Assembly: GCA_015056365.1 (NCBI GenBank)
Contig: SVGM01000011.1
Location: forward strand, 43,016-107,015
Length of the DNA stretch: 64,000 bases
Reading direction: 5' to 3'
Source of the DNA: Clostridiales bacterium
GTDB taxonomy: Bacteria > Bacillota > Clostridia > Christensenellales > Aristaeellaceae
Part shown: positions 1 to 7,327 of the stretch, in pieces
How positions within the stretch are numbered: position 1 is the first letter of the stretch
Layout: each line of letters starts with the position of its first letter
Position numbers and translations under genes: made by a program
Notes under the pieces: generated by a model
Seen by the model: the letters and a program-made list of their open reading frames with translations, nothing else
The model's database searches: none
Told to the model about the DNA's origin: nothing

Positions 1-1
1 T

Positions 2-76
2 CAGGACGCGGAGGACGGGCCCGTGAAGCCCGACCTGATCTTTGAGAGACTCAGCGACATGAACCCCTATCTGTGA
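2..76 (+). CDS. C-terminal end of an unidentified protein (partial)
   Basis: An open frame runs in from the left edge and stops with TGA at 74-76. It gives 24 residues ending DMNPYL. The stop lies just before the ribosome site of the next gene, so the two may be cotranscribed. The fragment is too short to name. Confidence 0.5.
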   Translation, partial: QDAEDGPVKPDLIFERLSDMNPYL

Positions 77-87
77 GGTGAATGCAA

Positions 88-1875
88 ATGAAACAGCTTC
101 TATCCAGAATGATCACCGCAGTGATTTGCATCCTGATGTGTCTGTGCCTGACGCTGGGCGTGGTAAGCGGCGCAGAGACCGCCGAACCTGCCGCCGCGGC
201 AGAGGATTCCTTTGAGACCGTGGTCTACGGTATGCAGGGAGAGACGGTCACCGCCATCCAGCAGCAGCTCAAGGATCTGGGCTACTATACTGGCAAGGTC
301 AGCGGCAATTTCCTGGATGGTACCTTCGCTGCAGTGAAGCGCTTCCAGAAGGATTACGGGCTGGAGCAAACCGGGCAGCTGGATGAGCAAACGTATCAGC
401 TGCTGATGGAAGCCCAGTACCGGGTGCTGCGCAACGGCGATAACGGCGATGGCGTCACCCGCCTGCAGGAGCATTTGATCGCGCTGGGCTATCTGAACAC
501 CAACGCCACCGGTAAGTTCCGTTCGGCAACGGAGGGCGCGGTCCGGGCGTTTCAGAAGCATAACGGCCTGGACGCCACCGGCGTTGCGGATGTGACCACC
601 CAGCAGCGGCTGTTTTCCACCCTGGCGCTGGCCAAGGGCGCACAGCCCACTCCCACCCCCGGCCCGGATATGGACGTGGGTGACATCAACGACGTGGTCA
701 TGGTGGAGGACGGCCAGGGCACCGAGGACAGCCGTGCGGATGTGGCCTATCGCAAGAAGCTGGTGCGCGGCTCTGAGGGAGAGGACGTAAAGCGGGTGCA
801 GACCCGTCTCAAGGAACTGGGCTTCTTTGACGGCCCCATCAGCGGCTATTATATGAACCAGACCATGGCTTCGGTGAAGGTGTTTCAGGAGTACAACGGC
901 CTGCAAGTCGGCGACGGCGAAATGGACGAGGAGACCTGGAACGCGCTGTTCAACACTGCAGACGTGGTGAATGCCCAGGCCACCCCCAGACCCACCCCCG
1001 TGCCTACGGTGGTACCCTATTATGTGGTGGTGGACGTGCAGAACCAGGTGACCACGGTGTACGGCCTGGACGAAGCGGGCGAATACAGCAACATCGTCCG
1101 CCAGATGGTCTGCTCCACCGGTATGGTGGGCACCCCCAGCGACGTGGGCGACTGGGTCACCAATGGCAGGCGTGCCCAGTGGGCATACTTCAGCCTGTAC
1201 GGCAGCCATGCCCGCTACTGGACCCGGATCAATGAATACATCGCCTTCCACAGCGTGATCTATAACGAAGTGGATTATATGGCGCTGAACAAGAAGTCCT
1301 ATAATATGCTGGGTTCCCGTGCATCCCATGGCTGCATCCGGCTTCTGGTGAGCGACGCGGAGTGGATCTATGACAACATCCGGGCGGGCACCACGGTGCA
1401 TATCACCGAGGATCTGCCCACCGACGAGGAACTGCGCATGGCGGTGAAAGCGCCGCCGCTGAATAAGGACAACATGTGGCCCGTCACCACGCCGGTGCCC
1501 ACGATGGCGCCGGAATACGACGGCAACGCCATGCCGCCGCAGCCTTTCCGCAAGCTGCAGCGCAAGTCCACCGGCGAGGACGTGTACTGGCTGCAATGCA
1601 AGCTCAAGGAACTGGGCTACTACACCGGTACGGTGACCGGCTCCTACTACGGCGGCACCACCAAGGCGGTCAAGGCCTACCAGAAGGATCACGGCATCTC
1701 CGCCGACGGCGTGGCCGGCGTGCGTACGCTGGAGAGCATCTATGCGGATGTGCTGGCGGCAAACACGCCCACGCCTTCTCCCGACCCGGAGCAGACCCCC
1801 AGCCCCGCGCCCACCATGACCCCCATGCCCACCCCGGCGCTGCTCTATCAGACCCCCGCGCCGGCAGCTGACTGA
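88..1875 (+). CDS. Secreted L,D-transpeptidase with four peptidoglycan-binding modules
   Basis: Predicted cell-wall cross-linking enzyme (YkuD family) acting outside the membrane. A signal peptide (MKQLLSRM, then a hydrophobic stretch to about residue 28) is followed by peptidoglycan-binding modules at about 41-108, 110-180 and 220-290. The YkuD domain spans about 310-445 with the motif ASHGCIRL, whose cysteine is residue 416. A fourth binding module lies at about 486-552. Thr/Pro-rich linkers separate the modules and form the tail. I chose ATG 88 over the in-frame ATG 82 because GAGGTG at 75-80 lies 7 nt from 88 and only 1 nt from 82. Binding modules on both sides of the catalytic domain are not the usual YkuD layout. 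The family call is firm; the crosslink made (3-3 or other) is not visible. Confidence 0.9.
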   Translation: MKQLLSRMITAVICILMCLCLTLGVVSGAETAEPAAAAEDSFETVVYGMQGETVTAIQQQLKDLGYYTGKVSGNFLDGTFAAVKRFQKDYGLEQTGQLDEQTYQLLMEAQYRVLRNGDNGDGVTRLQEHLIALGYLNTNATGKFRSATEGAVRAFQKHNGLDATGVADVTTQQRLFSTLALAKGAQPTPTPGPDMDVGDINDVVMVEDGQGTEDSRADVAYRKKLVRGSEGEDVKRVQTRLKELGFFDGPISGYYMNQTMASVKVFQEYNGLQVGDGEMDEETWNALFNTADVVNAQATPRPTPVPTVVPYYVVVDVQNQVTTVYGLDEAGEYSNIVRQMVCSTGMVGTPSDVGDWVTNGRRAQWAYFSLYGSHARYWTRINEYIAFHSVIYNEVDYMALNKKSYNMLGSRASHGCIRLLVSDAEWIYDNIRAGTTVHITEDLPTDEELRMAVKAPPLNKDNMWPVTTPVPTMAPEYDGNAMPPQPFRKLQRKSTGEDVYWLQCKLKELGYYTGTVTGSYYGGTTKAVKAYQKDHGISADGVAGVRTLESIYADVLAANTPTPSPDPEQTPSPAPTMTPMPTPALLYQTPAPAAD

Positions 1876-1916
1876 CGCCGGCTGGGCAGTTGTTACAGCT
1901 GCAAAGCCTTTGCAGC

Positions 1917-1945
1917 TTGCGCCTGCTTATGCGTCGGGATATAAT
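1917..1945 (+). promoter_or_regulatory. Promoter for the DUF5711-rlmH operon
   Basis: TTGCGC at 1917-1922 and a perfect TATAAT at 1940-1945 are separated by 17 nt. A near-perfect palindrome (AGCTGCAAAG, one base, CTTTGCAGCT; 1897-1917) lies immediately upstream and may end the preceding transcript, although no T-run follows it. Confidence 0.6.
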
Positions 1946-2021
1946 GAAAACCGATTCGTAAACGCCCGGCGGCGCCCCTGTTTTCCGGAACTTTCTGATA
2001 TCATCCGAATGGAGAGCCGAT

Positions 2022-3167
2022 ATGCAAAGAATGAAACCCAAAATGTCCCAGAAGCGCGCCATTACCCTGCTGGTGGTGGGCGTGGTGGTGATCGTGCTGC
2101 TGATCTGGCTGTTGCTTTCCGCGCTGAATACCAAGCCTGCCACAGGCGTTAGCGCCACTCAGCTGCCCTGCCCCTACAGCGACAACATCCGCCCCTTTGG
2201 CAAGAACGTGCTGTATTACGACGGCTTGAACCTGCACTGTATGTCCTCTTCGGGTTCGGTGCGGTGGTCGTATCAGCTGGGCCCCAACGCAGGCTTTGAC
2301 TGCACCGATGAGGTGGTGGCCGCCTGGGAGGGCAGCACCATCTTCATTCTGGATCAGAACGGCAACTCCAGCTATAACGACAACCTGGGCGAGGAGATCC
2401 AGTTTGCCCGGGCGGGCAAGCAGTATGTGGGCGCTGTCATCGGCGACTCTACCACCCCCCGCCTGGTGGTCAAGGATCACCACGGCTCTCACATGGATGA
2501 GGAAGCCGACGCCTATAATAACCTGATCCTTCTGGATCTTGGCTTCTACGGCCCCAACGGACAGTATATGTGGACGCTGGCGCTGGACGTGTTCGGCACC
2601 GCGGCCAACACCATCATGAACACCTTTGAAGTGGGCAAGATGAATACCGGCGAGGTTTCCCTGGGCGAACCCATCACCTATGCGGTGGTCTATGAAAACA
2701 ACAAGCTTCGTGTGATCAACACCCGCAAGATGCGCACCTTTGACTACCGGGGCACCGAGGATATCAGTGCCAGCGCGCTGGTGTACGGCTGGCGGCTTCT
2801 GGAGACCGAGGTGCCGGAACGCGGCGATGCGCTGATGCTGTTCGCGCCTACCACCCAGACGGAGAACATTTTCGACATCCGGGAACTGCGGCTCCTCTCC
2901 GGCAGCAGGGACCGCCGCTACAGCCTGCCGGACAGCTGTGTGGGCGCAACGGTGTGGAACAAAACCATCTATGCTCTCTCCGGCACGCAGCTGCTGCGCG
3001 CCGGCATGAACGACAACCGCTTTACTACCTATGACCTGCCGCTGAGCAGCCAGGCCAGCGTACTGATCGGTACGCTCACCGATGGCAAGGCGGTGATCGG
3101 CTGTGGCGATGAGGTGTATGTGATCACCCTGCCCCAGGGCTACAACGTGGGCAATGAAGGGAGGTAA
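2022..3167 (+). CDS. Membrane-anchored DUF5711-like protein
   Basis: 381 residues. A short basic N-terminus precedes one membrane segment at about residues 12-34. The rest is outside the cell and rich in short beta-strand-like repeats of the beta-propeller (PQQ-like) kind, for example the region around YYDGLNLHCMSSSGS. The family name comes from overall layout and its place before a CvpA-like gene, so it is tentative. The function of DUF5711 proteins is not known. GGAG at 2011-2014 sits 7 nt before the ATG. The next gene starts 6 nt after the stop, so the two are cotranscribed. A cell-surface role is inference. Confidence 0.6.
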   Translation: MQRMKPKMSQKRAITLLVVGVVVIVLLIWLLLSALNTKPATGVSATQLPCPYSDNIRPFGKNVLYYDGLNLHCMSSSGSVRWSYQLGPNAGFDCTDEVVAAWEGSTIFILDQNGNSSYNDNLGEEIQFARAGKQYVGAVIGDSTTPRLVVKDHHGSHMDEEADAYNNLILLDLGFYGPNGQYMWTLALDVFGTAANTIMNTFEVGKMNTGEVSLGEPITYAVVYENNKLRVINTRKMRTFDYRGTEDISASALVYGWRLLETEVPERGDALMLFAPTTQTENIFDIRELRLLSGSRDRRYSLPDSCVGATVWNKTIYALSGTQLLRAGMNDNRFTTYDLPLSSQASVLIGTLTDGKAVIGCGDEVYVITLPQGYNVGNEGR

Positions 3168-3173
3168 TGTCCT

Positions 3174-3887
3174 CTGAATATTTTTGATATTCTGATCCTG
3201 GTGATTCTGGGCTGCGGGCTGCTTTTCGGTCTTTACCGCGGCTTTATCCAGTCGGTGCTGAATCTGGGAAGCGGCCTGATCGCTTTTATTGCTTCGTTTT
3301 CGCTCTATCCTAAGCTGGCGGACGTGGTCAGCGGCAACCCGGAGATCATCCGCTTCATTTCCACCTATACCGACTCAGAAAGCCTGCTGGGCGATCTGGA
3401 TCTGAGCAGCCAGGCGGTGGCTGGGCTGAATCCCGCCGGCATCGCCTCCGTTGTGGAGAAGGCTGACCTGCCTGTGCCCATCGGCACGCTGCTCAAGCAT
3501 AACCTGACGGGGCAGGTGTTCAGCCCCCTGGGTGATCTGGCCACCAATGTGGGCGACTATGTGAACCAGACCGTGGTCAGCGTCAGCATCAATGTGATCT
3601 GCTTCCTGCTGTGCTTTGTGCTGTGCTTTGTGGCGCTGCTGATCATCACCAACCTGATCCGCGCCGTGTTCCGCTTTCCGGTGCTCAAGCATCTGGATAT
3701 GCTGGCGGGGGGCGTGTTCGGCCTGCTGCTGGGCGTATTGATCTGCTTTGCCGTCTTTACGTTGCTGCCCCTTCTGGAGAGCGTGGTGCCCATACCCGGC
3801 TTCAGGGAGACGGTGGAGCAAAGTACATTGGCAGGATACTTCAGCAATGGCAGCCTGATCATATCCATCATGAACCGAAAGCTGTAA
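3174..3887 (+). CDS. CvpA-family membrane protein, apparent CTG start
   Basis: 237 residues with a short N-terminal membrane helix (NIFDILILVILGCGLLFGLY), a long extracytoplasmic loop, and two further hydrophobic segments near the C-terminus. CvpA-family proteins of Firmicutes commonly begin MNIFDI. Here that sequence starts at CTG 3174, placed 9 nt after GGGAGG (3159-3164). The first conventional start, GTG 3201, would remove the first helix, so the CTG start is preferred. The family was named for colicin V production in E. coli; its cellular role in Clostridia is unclear. The gene sits in an operon with cell-surface and housekeeping genes. Confidence 0.75.
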   Translation: MNIFDILILVILGCGLLFGLYRGFIQSVLNLGSGLIAFIASFSLYPKLADVVSGNPEIIRFISTYTDSESLLGDLDLSSQAVAGLNPAGIASVVEKADLPVPIGTLLKHNLTGQVFSPLGDLATNVGDYVNQTVVSVSINVICFLLCFVLCFVALLIITNLIRAVFRFPVLKHLDMLAGGVFGLLLGVLICFAVFTLLPLLESVVPIPGFRETVEQSTLAGYFSNGSLIISIMNRKL

Positions 3888-3910
3888 GATACGGAAGGAG
3901 AAACGCTCTC

Positions 3911-4708
3911 TTGATTACATTTTGTACCCTGTTCAGCGGATCCAGCGGCAATGCCGCCTATCTGGGCACAGACGAAGGTGCGGTGCTCATTGATTGTGGC
4001 ATGAGCGGCCGTCAGGTGCTGGACTCCCTGCAGACTGCCGGGCTGGATCCTGCGCAGCTGAAGGCCGTACTGGTGACCCATGAGCACAGCGACCACGTCA
4101 AAGGCGTGGGGGTGCTGGCCCGGAAGCTGGGGCTGACGGTATGCGCCACCGAGGGAACCTGGACGGGGATGGAACATACGGTGGGCGCGATTCCTGCTGC
4201 CCAGCGGATGATGATCGATCCGGGGGAGAGCTTTTTCCTGTGCGGCATGGAGATTGCTTCTTTTTCCACGCCCCACGACGCCGCCGATCCGGTGGGGTAC
4301 CGGTTCTTTCTGGATCGTACGTCCATTGCGGTGGCCACCGACCTTGGCTATTTTGCGCCCGGGGTGCAGGCGGCGCTGGAGGGTGCGGAGCTGGTATTGC
4401 TGGAGAGCAACCACGACCCGGACATGCTTCGGCAGAATCCCCATTACCCCACGGTGCTAAAAAACCGTATTTTGGGCAAAAAGGGACACCTGAGCAACGA
4501 AAGCGGCGCGCAGGCTGCGCTGCAGTTGGCCTCACGGGGTACGAAGCACCTGCTTTTGGGACATTTGAGTGGAGAGAATAACACGCCTGAATTGGCGTAC
4601 AGAACTACCCATGCAGCGCTGACCAATGCTGGCGCCGTGGTGGGACGGGACGTGAGCCTGCATGTGGCAGGGCGTTATCAGACCGGTTACCTGTACCGGA
4701 TGGTGTAG
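3911..4708 (+). CDS. walJ: MBL-fold metallohydrolase, WalJ/YycJ type
   Basis: 265 residues. The metallo-beta-lactamase metal motif THEHSDHVKG lies near residue 60, with further metal-binding histidines at STPHDA and at LLLGHLS near the C-terminus. The opening FSGSSGN and the length match the YycJ/WalJ family, which has been linked to DNA processing (5'-exonuclease activity) and to the WalRK region in Bacillus. The start is TTG 3911, 10 nt after AAGGAG (3895-3900); no ATG is available before the conserved N-terminus. Location next to rlmH fits the family, since yycJ and rlmH lie close together in many Firmicutes. Confidence 0.85.
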   Translation: MITFCTLFSGSSGNAAYLGTDEGAVLIDCGMSGRQVLDSLQTAGLDPAQLKAVLVTHEHSDHVKGVGVLARKLGLTVCATEGTWTGMEHTVGAIPAAQRMMIDPGESFFLCGMEIASFSTPHDAADPVGYRFFLDRTSIAVATDLGYFAPGVQAALEGAELVLLESNHDPDMLRQNPHYPTVLKNRILGKKGHLSNESGAQAALQLASRGTKHLLLGHLSGENNTPELAYRTTHAALTNAGAVVGRDVSLHVAGRYQTGYLYRMV

Positions 4709-4717
4709 GAGGGTTTC

Positions 4718-4987
4718 ATGGAGCTGCGTTTGCTGGACGAAGTGATGGCGCTGCCCGCGATGGGCGTGATGCTGCTGAGCATGGACGAGGAGCGGGCGGA
4801 CTGCCTTCGCGACGGCGTTATCCTGACCGATGCGCTGGGCAGGCAGCATCAGGTGGCGCAGGTGACCCGGCAGGACGGGCTGTTTCTGCTCTACCTGCCC
4901 GAGGGCGACGCCGCGTATTTCGAGCGCCTGTTCCGCAACGTGCTGGTGGACGCCACACTGGTCAAAGTGACCGGGGAAGGAGAATGA
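4718..4987 (+). CDS. Small hypothetical protein between walJ and rlmH
   Basis: 89 residues, acidic, with no membrane segment or signal peptide. AGGAGGG lies just before the ATG, and the gaps to walJ (9 nt) and rlmH (4 nt) are those of a tight operon, so it is very likely translated. The sequence looks like a small beta-rich domain (HQVAQVTRQDGLFLLYLPEGD). I do not recognise a family and assign no function. Confidence 0.7.
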   Translation: MELRLLDEVMALPAMGVMLLSMDEERADCLRDGVILTDALGRQHQVAQVTRQDGLFLLYLPEGDAAYFERLFRNVLVDATLVKVTGEGE

Positions 4988-4991
4988 GCCG

Positions 4992-5471
4992 GTGAGCGTA
5001 TCGATACTTTGTGTGGGCAAGCTCAAGGAGAGCTATTTTGCCGATGCGGTGAAGGAATATCAGAAGCGTCTTTCCCGGCTGATGCCGGTCAGCATCATTG
5101 AGCTGCCGGACGAACGAGAGCCGCAGAATCCTAGCCCGGCGCTGTGCGACGCTGTGAAGCGGCGGGAGGGGGAGAAGATCCTTGCCAAGATCCCCCAGAG
5201 CGCCTATGTGATCGCCCTGTGCATCGAAGGCAAGGGCGTCACCAGCGAAGGCCTGGCCAAGAAACTGAAAAATCTCTTTGTGGACGGAAAGAGCGAGATC
5301 GTATTTGTGATCGGCGGGTCACTGGGGCTGGACGAGGCCGTCACCCGGCGGGCGCAGGAGCACATGAGTATGAGCGCCATGACCTTTCCCCACCAGCTGG
5401 CCCGGGTGATGCTGATGGAGCAGCTCTACCGGGCAGCCAAGCTCAACGCCGGAGAGCGGTACCACAAATAA
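4992..5471 (+). CDS. rlmH: 23S rRNA (pseudouridine-1915-N3)-methyltransferase
   Basis: 159 residues, the standard length of RlmH, a SPOUT-class enzyme that methylates pseudouridine 1915 in helix 69 of 23S rRNA. Seen in the sequence: the N-terminal VSILCVGKLKESYF, the cofactor-knot glycine stretch VFVIGGSLGLD, the MTFPHQLARVMLMEQLYRA segment, and the family's C-terminal ending YHK. It starts with GTG at 4992, 4 nt after the preceding stop. A strong hairpin directly after the stop ends the operon. Confidence 0.95.
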   Translation: MSVSILCVGKLKESYFADAVKEYQKRLSRLMPVSIIELPDEREPQNPSPALCDAVKRREGEKILAKIPQSAYVIALCIEGKGVTSEGLAKKLKNLFVDGKSEIVFVIGGSLGLDEAVTRRAQEHMSMSAMTFPHQLARVMLMEQLYRAAKLNAGERYHK

Positions 5472-5519
5472 ACACAAACACGGACTGCACTGGGAAAATG
5501 GTGCGGTCCGTGTTTGTGT
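5472..5519 (+). terminator. Long terminator hairpin after rlmH
   Basis: Arms 5472-5490 and 5501-5519 form a 19-bp stem with a single G.T pair and a 10-nt loop. The T-rich run lies inside the right arm, so it is not a textbook intrinsic terminator, but its position at the operon end supports the call. Confidence 0.7.
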
Positions 5520-5602
5520 GCAGGTAAGGCGAAGGCGGCTTGTATCTCTTGTTTTTCCTGTGATATGATACCGCCAGAAGGACTGCGGAAAGGAGTGCTT
5601 GC

Positions 5603-6355
5603 GTGAATCGTTTGTTTGTGATCGAGGGTCTGCCCTGCTCAGGCAAAAGCACCACGTCCGCCTATGTGGCGTCCCTGCTGCCCCAGCCGGTTTGTTTTGT
5701 AGACGAGGGCACAGGGGATCATCCGGCGGATTACGAGTTTCATGCCTTTGCCCCGGCAGGGATGCTGAGCGAGGATAGCCGGATCGTTCCCCTGTCCCAA
5801 TGCAGCGGCGAGATGTTCGATCGGCTGCTGCCGTACAAGATCTATGATTTCCTTCCGTGGGAAACAGAGATGCCGCTGATGCTGGATAAATGGCGTCAGT
5901 TCGCTGCAGGCGCAAGGGAAGACGCCACCTATGTGTTCAACTGCGTTCTTTTGCAGAATCCTATGTGCGAAACCATGATGCGCTTTGGTTTTCCCCCTTC
6001 GCAATCGGAGGGCTATATCCGAAAGATCGCTGATATCATCCAGCCCATGGAGCCGGTGGTCATTTACCTGAAAAACGACGATATCGCTGAGTCGGTACGC
6101 AAAACCGCCGAGGAACGTACAGGTTGGCTGGAGGGCGTGATCGACTATCACGTAAACGGCGCATACGGCAAAAGCATCGGCGCAGAAGGTTTTGACGGCT
6201 ATATCCGCTGCCTTGAAGCGCGGCAGAAGCGGGAATTAGACATCTTGCAACGGCTGCCGGTGCGGCAGTTGGTGGTGGAAAATCCGCAGCGGAATTGGGA
6301 AAGCGCGCGGGAGATGATACGCGGGTTTATGGAACATCTCAGAAGCCGCAGATAA
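5603..6355 (+). CDS. P-loop nucleotide kinase-like protein
   Basis: 250 residues beginning MNRLFVIEGLPCSGKSTTSAY, a clear Walker A motif (GLPCSGKST) at about residues 9-17. The opening resembles small nucleoside or aminoglycoside kinases and thymidylate-kinase-like proteins, but I see no motif that fixes the substrate. The start is GTG 5603, 7 nt after AAAGGAG (5589-5595). It stands alone between two terminators, so context does not suggest a function. Confidence 0.75.
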   Translation: MNRLFVIEGLPCSGKSTTSAYVASLLPQPVCFVDEGTGDHPADYEFHAFAPAGMLSEDSRIVPLSQCSGEMFDRLLPYKIYDFLPWETEMPLMLDKWRQFAAGAREDATYVFNCVLLQNPMCETMMRFGFPPSQSEGYIRKIADIIQPMEPVVIYLKNDDIAESVRKTAEERTGWLEGVIDYHVNGAYGKSIGAEGFDGYIRCLEARQKRELDILQRLPVRQLVVENPQRNWESAREMIRGFMEHLRSRR

Positions 6356-6369
6356 ACAGCATAGAACAA

Positions 6370-6418
6370 AAAAGCACACCTGCTCACCGGCCTGAGGGCG
6401 ATGGGCAGATGCGCTTTT
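6370..6418. terminator. Bidirectional terminator
   Basis: An imperfect stem (AGCACACCTGC with GCAGATGCGCT, using G.T pairs) is flanked by an A-run on the left and TTTT on the right. It can end both the kinase-like gene (+) and the convergent methyltransferase gene (-). Confidence 0.6.
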
Positions 6419-6441
6419 GCGCGCTGGCGATGCAGGCATGA

Positions 6442-7194
6442 TCATTTGCTTGCAACGATGGTGAACTCGCCGGGCAGATCAGAATCAGTCCAGGCAGGGT
6501 GTTCGTCAAATCTGGTCAAAATAAAACCCGAACCGATCACCGCATTGATGATCTCGCTGATGGTGTATTTTCTCAAGCTGCATTTGGGGAAATGCTTTCT
6601 CGTTTCTTCATCATAAAAACGGGCATGGGGCATTTCTCTCTCAATGACTTCTGTTGAAAAGTATCCCATCGCCGGTTGCTGAAAGTCCAGCACATCAGAG
6701 ATTTTTGTGAAAGGATGAAAATCGCTGCAAATCATGTATCCCTCGGGTTTCAGCAGCGCATGCATCATCTGCATGAAAGCATCAATGTTGTGGAAATAAT
6801 GAAGAATTCCGCCTTCCATAAACACAGCATCAAAAGCACCTGCGTATTTTTGCAGATCAATCTCCAGAACATCACATACCTCGTAACAGATGGCAACCTG
6901 AGCGGCATCTGCAAGTTCCATAGCATACTTTTTGTTTGCTTCTGAAATGTCAAATACAGTCACCTGGGCGCCAAGAGCTGCCAGAGGAACGGCTTTTTTG
7001 CCGCAGGAACCACAGATGTTGGCAACTTTGATCCCCTGAAAAGTATCAAAGTAGGAAACATGAAACCGCAGCGAACGAACAGGATCGGCAAGGATCATCT
7101 TTGCCCTTTCCTGCGGCTGCCCTGCCTGTTTGATCCAGAAATCGTAAGCGTCAAATTCCCATGCTTCTTTGTTTTGCCTGCTGGTTTCCATCAT
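6442..7194 (-). CDS. Class I SAM-dependent methyltransferase
   Basis: 250 residues with a Rossmann-type core: motif I reads VANICGSCGKKAVPLA near residue 57, the acidic end of strand 2 is VTVFDIS, and motif IV is FDAVFMEGGILHYF. LLKPEGYMICSDF is the usual post-motif segment. The N-terminus (WEFDAYDFWIKQAG) is typical of small-molecule methyltransferases of Firmicutes; the substrate is not visible. The start is set at 7194 because AAGGAGGG lies about 7 nt upstream of that ATG; longer in-frame starts overlap the ribosome site. The gene appears monocistronic. Confidence 0.85.
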   Translation of the reverse strand: MMETSRQNKEAWEFDAYDFWIKQAGQPQERAKMILADPVRSLRFHVSYFDTFQGIKVANICGSCGKKAVPLAALGAQVTVFDISEANKKYAMELADAAQVAICYEVCDVLEIDLQKYAGAFDAVFMEGGILHYFHNIDAFMQMMHALLKPEGYMICSDFHPFTKISDVLDFQQPAMGYFSTEVIEREMPHARFYDEETRKHFPKCSLRKYTISEIINAVIGSGFILTRFDEHPAWTDSDLPGEFTIVASK

Positions 7195-7265
7195 TGCTGT
7201 CCCTCCTTGCCCAAAAAGCATCTCAAGTAAATCAAACGGATTCCATATACACTATCACAACCATA

Positions 7266-7302
7266 TCAAAACAGCAAGCCAGACGCGTCGTCATGGCTTG
7301 CT
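7266..7302 (-). terminator. Terminator after clpB
   Basis: On the minus strand AGCAAGCC pairs with GGCTTGCT (7273-7302), with an inner GACG/CGTC stem, followed by GTTTTG. Confidence 0.75.
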
Positions 7303-7327
7303 TGTGTTGTTTCGGCTGCTGCACCCG

